Below are positions 62,637 through 64,000 of a DNA stretch of 64,000 nucleotides, piece after piece; the first letter of the stretch is position 1, and each line of letters starts with the position of its first letter. Source of the DNA: Luteimonas arsenica (GTDB lineage Bacteria; Pseudomonadota; Gammaproteobacteria; Xanthomonadales; Xanthomonadaceae); contig NZ_SJRW01000002.1 in NCBI RefSeq assembly GCF_004352825.1, positions 1,054,001-1,118,000 on the forward strand. The letters are read 5' to 3'. Position numbers and translations under genes: made by a program. Under the pieces are notes generated by a model that was given only the letters and a program-made list of their open reading frames with translations, was not told where the DNA came from and searched no databases.

Positions 62637-64000
62637 CTATCTCTCGGCCAGGATGCTGCCGCCGGCGTAGTGGCCACGCTGGTACAGGAAGGCATCGATC
62701 TCGCCCACCGTGTTTGGCTCGTAGACGGTCTTGACCGGAGTGGCCGCGCCGGTGCTCGGGTTCACGTAGTACTCCGTGGGCGGCCGGGTGGTGTCGCTGC
62801 CCAGCTTGCCGGGATCACCTTCGTAGCCGTCGATGACCTTTTGGAGGTTGTTGTTCAGGTCTTCCAGCGTGCCCCGGGGGAGGCCGTTGATCCAGTCCAC
62901 GAAGGCCTCGCCATCTTCCGGCTTGTCGAGGTCGTAGCCCTTGTGCGTCGCGTACTCCTGCAGCAGCAGCATCGAACTGTAGCCATCGCCGCTGAAGTCG
63001 GAGAGCACCTCGGCGGCGTCGGCATCGAAGCCCATCGATGCCAGGAAGCCGCGGCTGGCATCCTCCAGTTCGCCCTCCGCGGCCTTCGCGCGGTGGACGT
63101 TGAGTCCGAAGCTGGCCGCGGCGGCGATCAGGCCGATGCCCACGCCCACCGGGCCGGCCCAGGAGCTGGTGCCGAGCAGCGCGAGCGCGCCGCCGCCCAC
63201 GCCGGCAAGGCCGATGCCGGCCTGCGCCAGGTCGCCCTCGGACAGGCTGTCGGCCACGCCCACCAGGCCAAGCCCGATGCCGACGCCGCCAAGCACCTTG
63301 CCCAGCGTGCTGCTGGCCGAGAAGCGGCTCCACGGGCTGGACTCGGGAATCGCGCCCAGGCCGGTGGCGAGGTCGCCAGTGGCGACCGCCAGGCCTGCGG
63401 AATCGGCCAGCACCCTGACACCGGACTCCAGCGAGGGATCGTCGATGAGGCCGGTCGTGGATCCCCACAGCGACGCCACGCCCGCCGCCACGCCGATGCC
63501 GCGGAACACCTGGCCCAGCGGCTGCGTGCGATCGAAGGCATCGAGTTTGTCGAGGCTGTCGTTGAGCTGGCGCAGCCGGGTGTCGACATCGGCCTGCGAC
63601 AGGGTTTCCCCGTTCTGCGGCAGGATGCGCTGCAGTTCGTTCACCGCCGCGTCGAGGTCGCCGAGCTGCGATGGATCCAGGCCCAGTGCGGTGGCGATCG
63701 CGGGATTGCGCAGGGTGGATATCTGCGAACGCGCGTTGGCCAGGGCCTCGGGATCGGCGGGATCGATATTGGCCAGCGTGCCCAGCACGTTGTTCTGTAC
63801 ATGGGCGGAGGCGAGCGCCTTGACCACCTTCTGGCCGCTGTTGCCCAGCTTCAGGGCGTCGGCGAAGCCCACCATTTCCGGCAGGTCGAGGCCCTGGATG
63901 GCTTCGGGATCGGTGCTGGCGGCGGTGGCGATGGCGTAGCCCGTCTCCGGGTCCTCGAGCAGCGACTTGATGCGCGCGCTGGCGTCGTCGCCGTACGCGT
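62637..64000 (-). CDS. Large modular protein, 5' end outside window; paralogue of the 52164 gene
   Basis: The frame is open from the right window edge to the stop at 62637, so at least 450 residues are visible. The region FRGIGVAAGVASLW, DDPSLESGVRVLADSAGL, KVLGGVGIGLGLVGVADSLSEGD and VGVGIGLIAAAASFG aligns in order with the hydrophobic C-terminal part of the gene at 52164-54704. FLASMGFDADAAEVLSDF and a 120-residue extension follow. These Gly-rich hydrophobic pairs could form a membrane-inserting hairpin. Family unknown to me; an effector role is inferred. Confidence 0.65.
   Translation of the reverse strand, partial: AYGDDASARIKSLLEDPETGYAIATAASTDPEAIQGLDLPEMVGFADALKLGNSGQKVVKALASAHVQNNVLGTLANIDPADPEALANARSQISTLRNPAIATALGLDPSQLGDLDAAVNELQRILPQNGETLSQADVDTRLRQLNDSLDKLDAFDRTQPLGQVFRGIGVAAGVASLWGSTTGLIDDPSLESGVRVLADSAGLAVATGDLATGLGAIPESSPWSRFSASSTLGKVLGGVGIGLGLVGVADSLSEGDLAQAGIGLAGVGGGALALLGTSSWAGPVGVGIGLIAAAASFGLNVHRAKAAEGELEDASRGFLASMGFDADAAEVLSDFSGDGYSSMLLLQEYATHKGYDLDKPEDGEAFVDWINGLPRGTLEDLNNNLQKVIDGYEGDPGKLGSDTTRPPTEYYVNPSTGAATPVKTVYEPNTVGEIDAFLYQRGHYAGGSILAER

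Overview
The window comes from a high-GC gammaproteobacterium, most likely of the Lysobacteraceae/Xanthomonadaceae (Luteimonas- or Lysobacter-like). The support is the strong GC third-position bias, a liu-type leucine catabolic locus, an EfeUOB iron system, a Xanthomonas-style heme oxygenase/bacteriophytochrome pair and a fused IcmF mutase. I see no rRNA, tRNA, CRISPR array or intact prophage.

Layout. 1-6.7 kb: end of a NUDIX gene, serA divergent from a D-2-hydroxyglutarate dehydrogenase-type flavoprotein, a DUF2388/DUF4105 envelope pair, efpL and an SDR dehydrogenase. 6.8-25.5 kb: a minus-strand leucine/isovalerate degradation locus (leucine dehydrogenase, isovaleryl-CoA dehydrogenase, thiolase, both methylcrotonyl-CoA carboxylase subunits, methylglutaconyl-CoA hydratase, HMG-CoA lyase) that ends in a PAS-GGDEF-EAL gene. 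It is interrupted by a plus-strand, probably Fur-controlled efeU-efeM-efeO-efeB operon, a bactofilin pair and two alanine-rich lipoproteins. 25.7-38.4 kb: a phospholipase D-type synthase, a papain-like protease/esterase fusion, bphO-bphP, an amidohydrolase, a serine hydrolase and icmF.

38.4-43.9 kb is an accessory island of visibly lower GC. It holds a cytosine-5 DNA methyltransferase, a GHKL-ATPase/PD-(D/E)XK nuclease fusion, a decayed vsr gene overlapping it, an IS3 remnant, a decayed small gene and an HNH nuclease. 43.9-46.3 kb holds small or broken envelope genes. 46.5-64 kb returns to high GC: small secreted proteins, enzymes, a FabR-like regulator and three large modular proteins of unknown function. 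Two of these three share a glycine-rich hydrophobic C-terminal region, and one is followed by a barstar-like small gene; they are candidate secreted effectors.

The most unusual structure is a two-copy element made of long inverted repeats. One copy (12330-12840) encloses a GxxExxY-family PD-(D/E)XK nuclease gene and lies inside the leucine operon, directly against the liuD start codon. The other (312-481) is an empty, MITE-like copy. Their arms consist of four heptamers CRCGGAT spaced 9-10 bp apart, have copy-specific spacers, and carry matching asymmetric outer ends that give each copy a direction.
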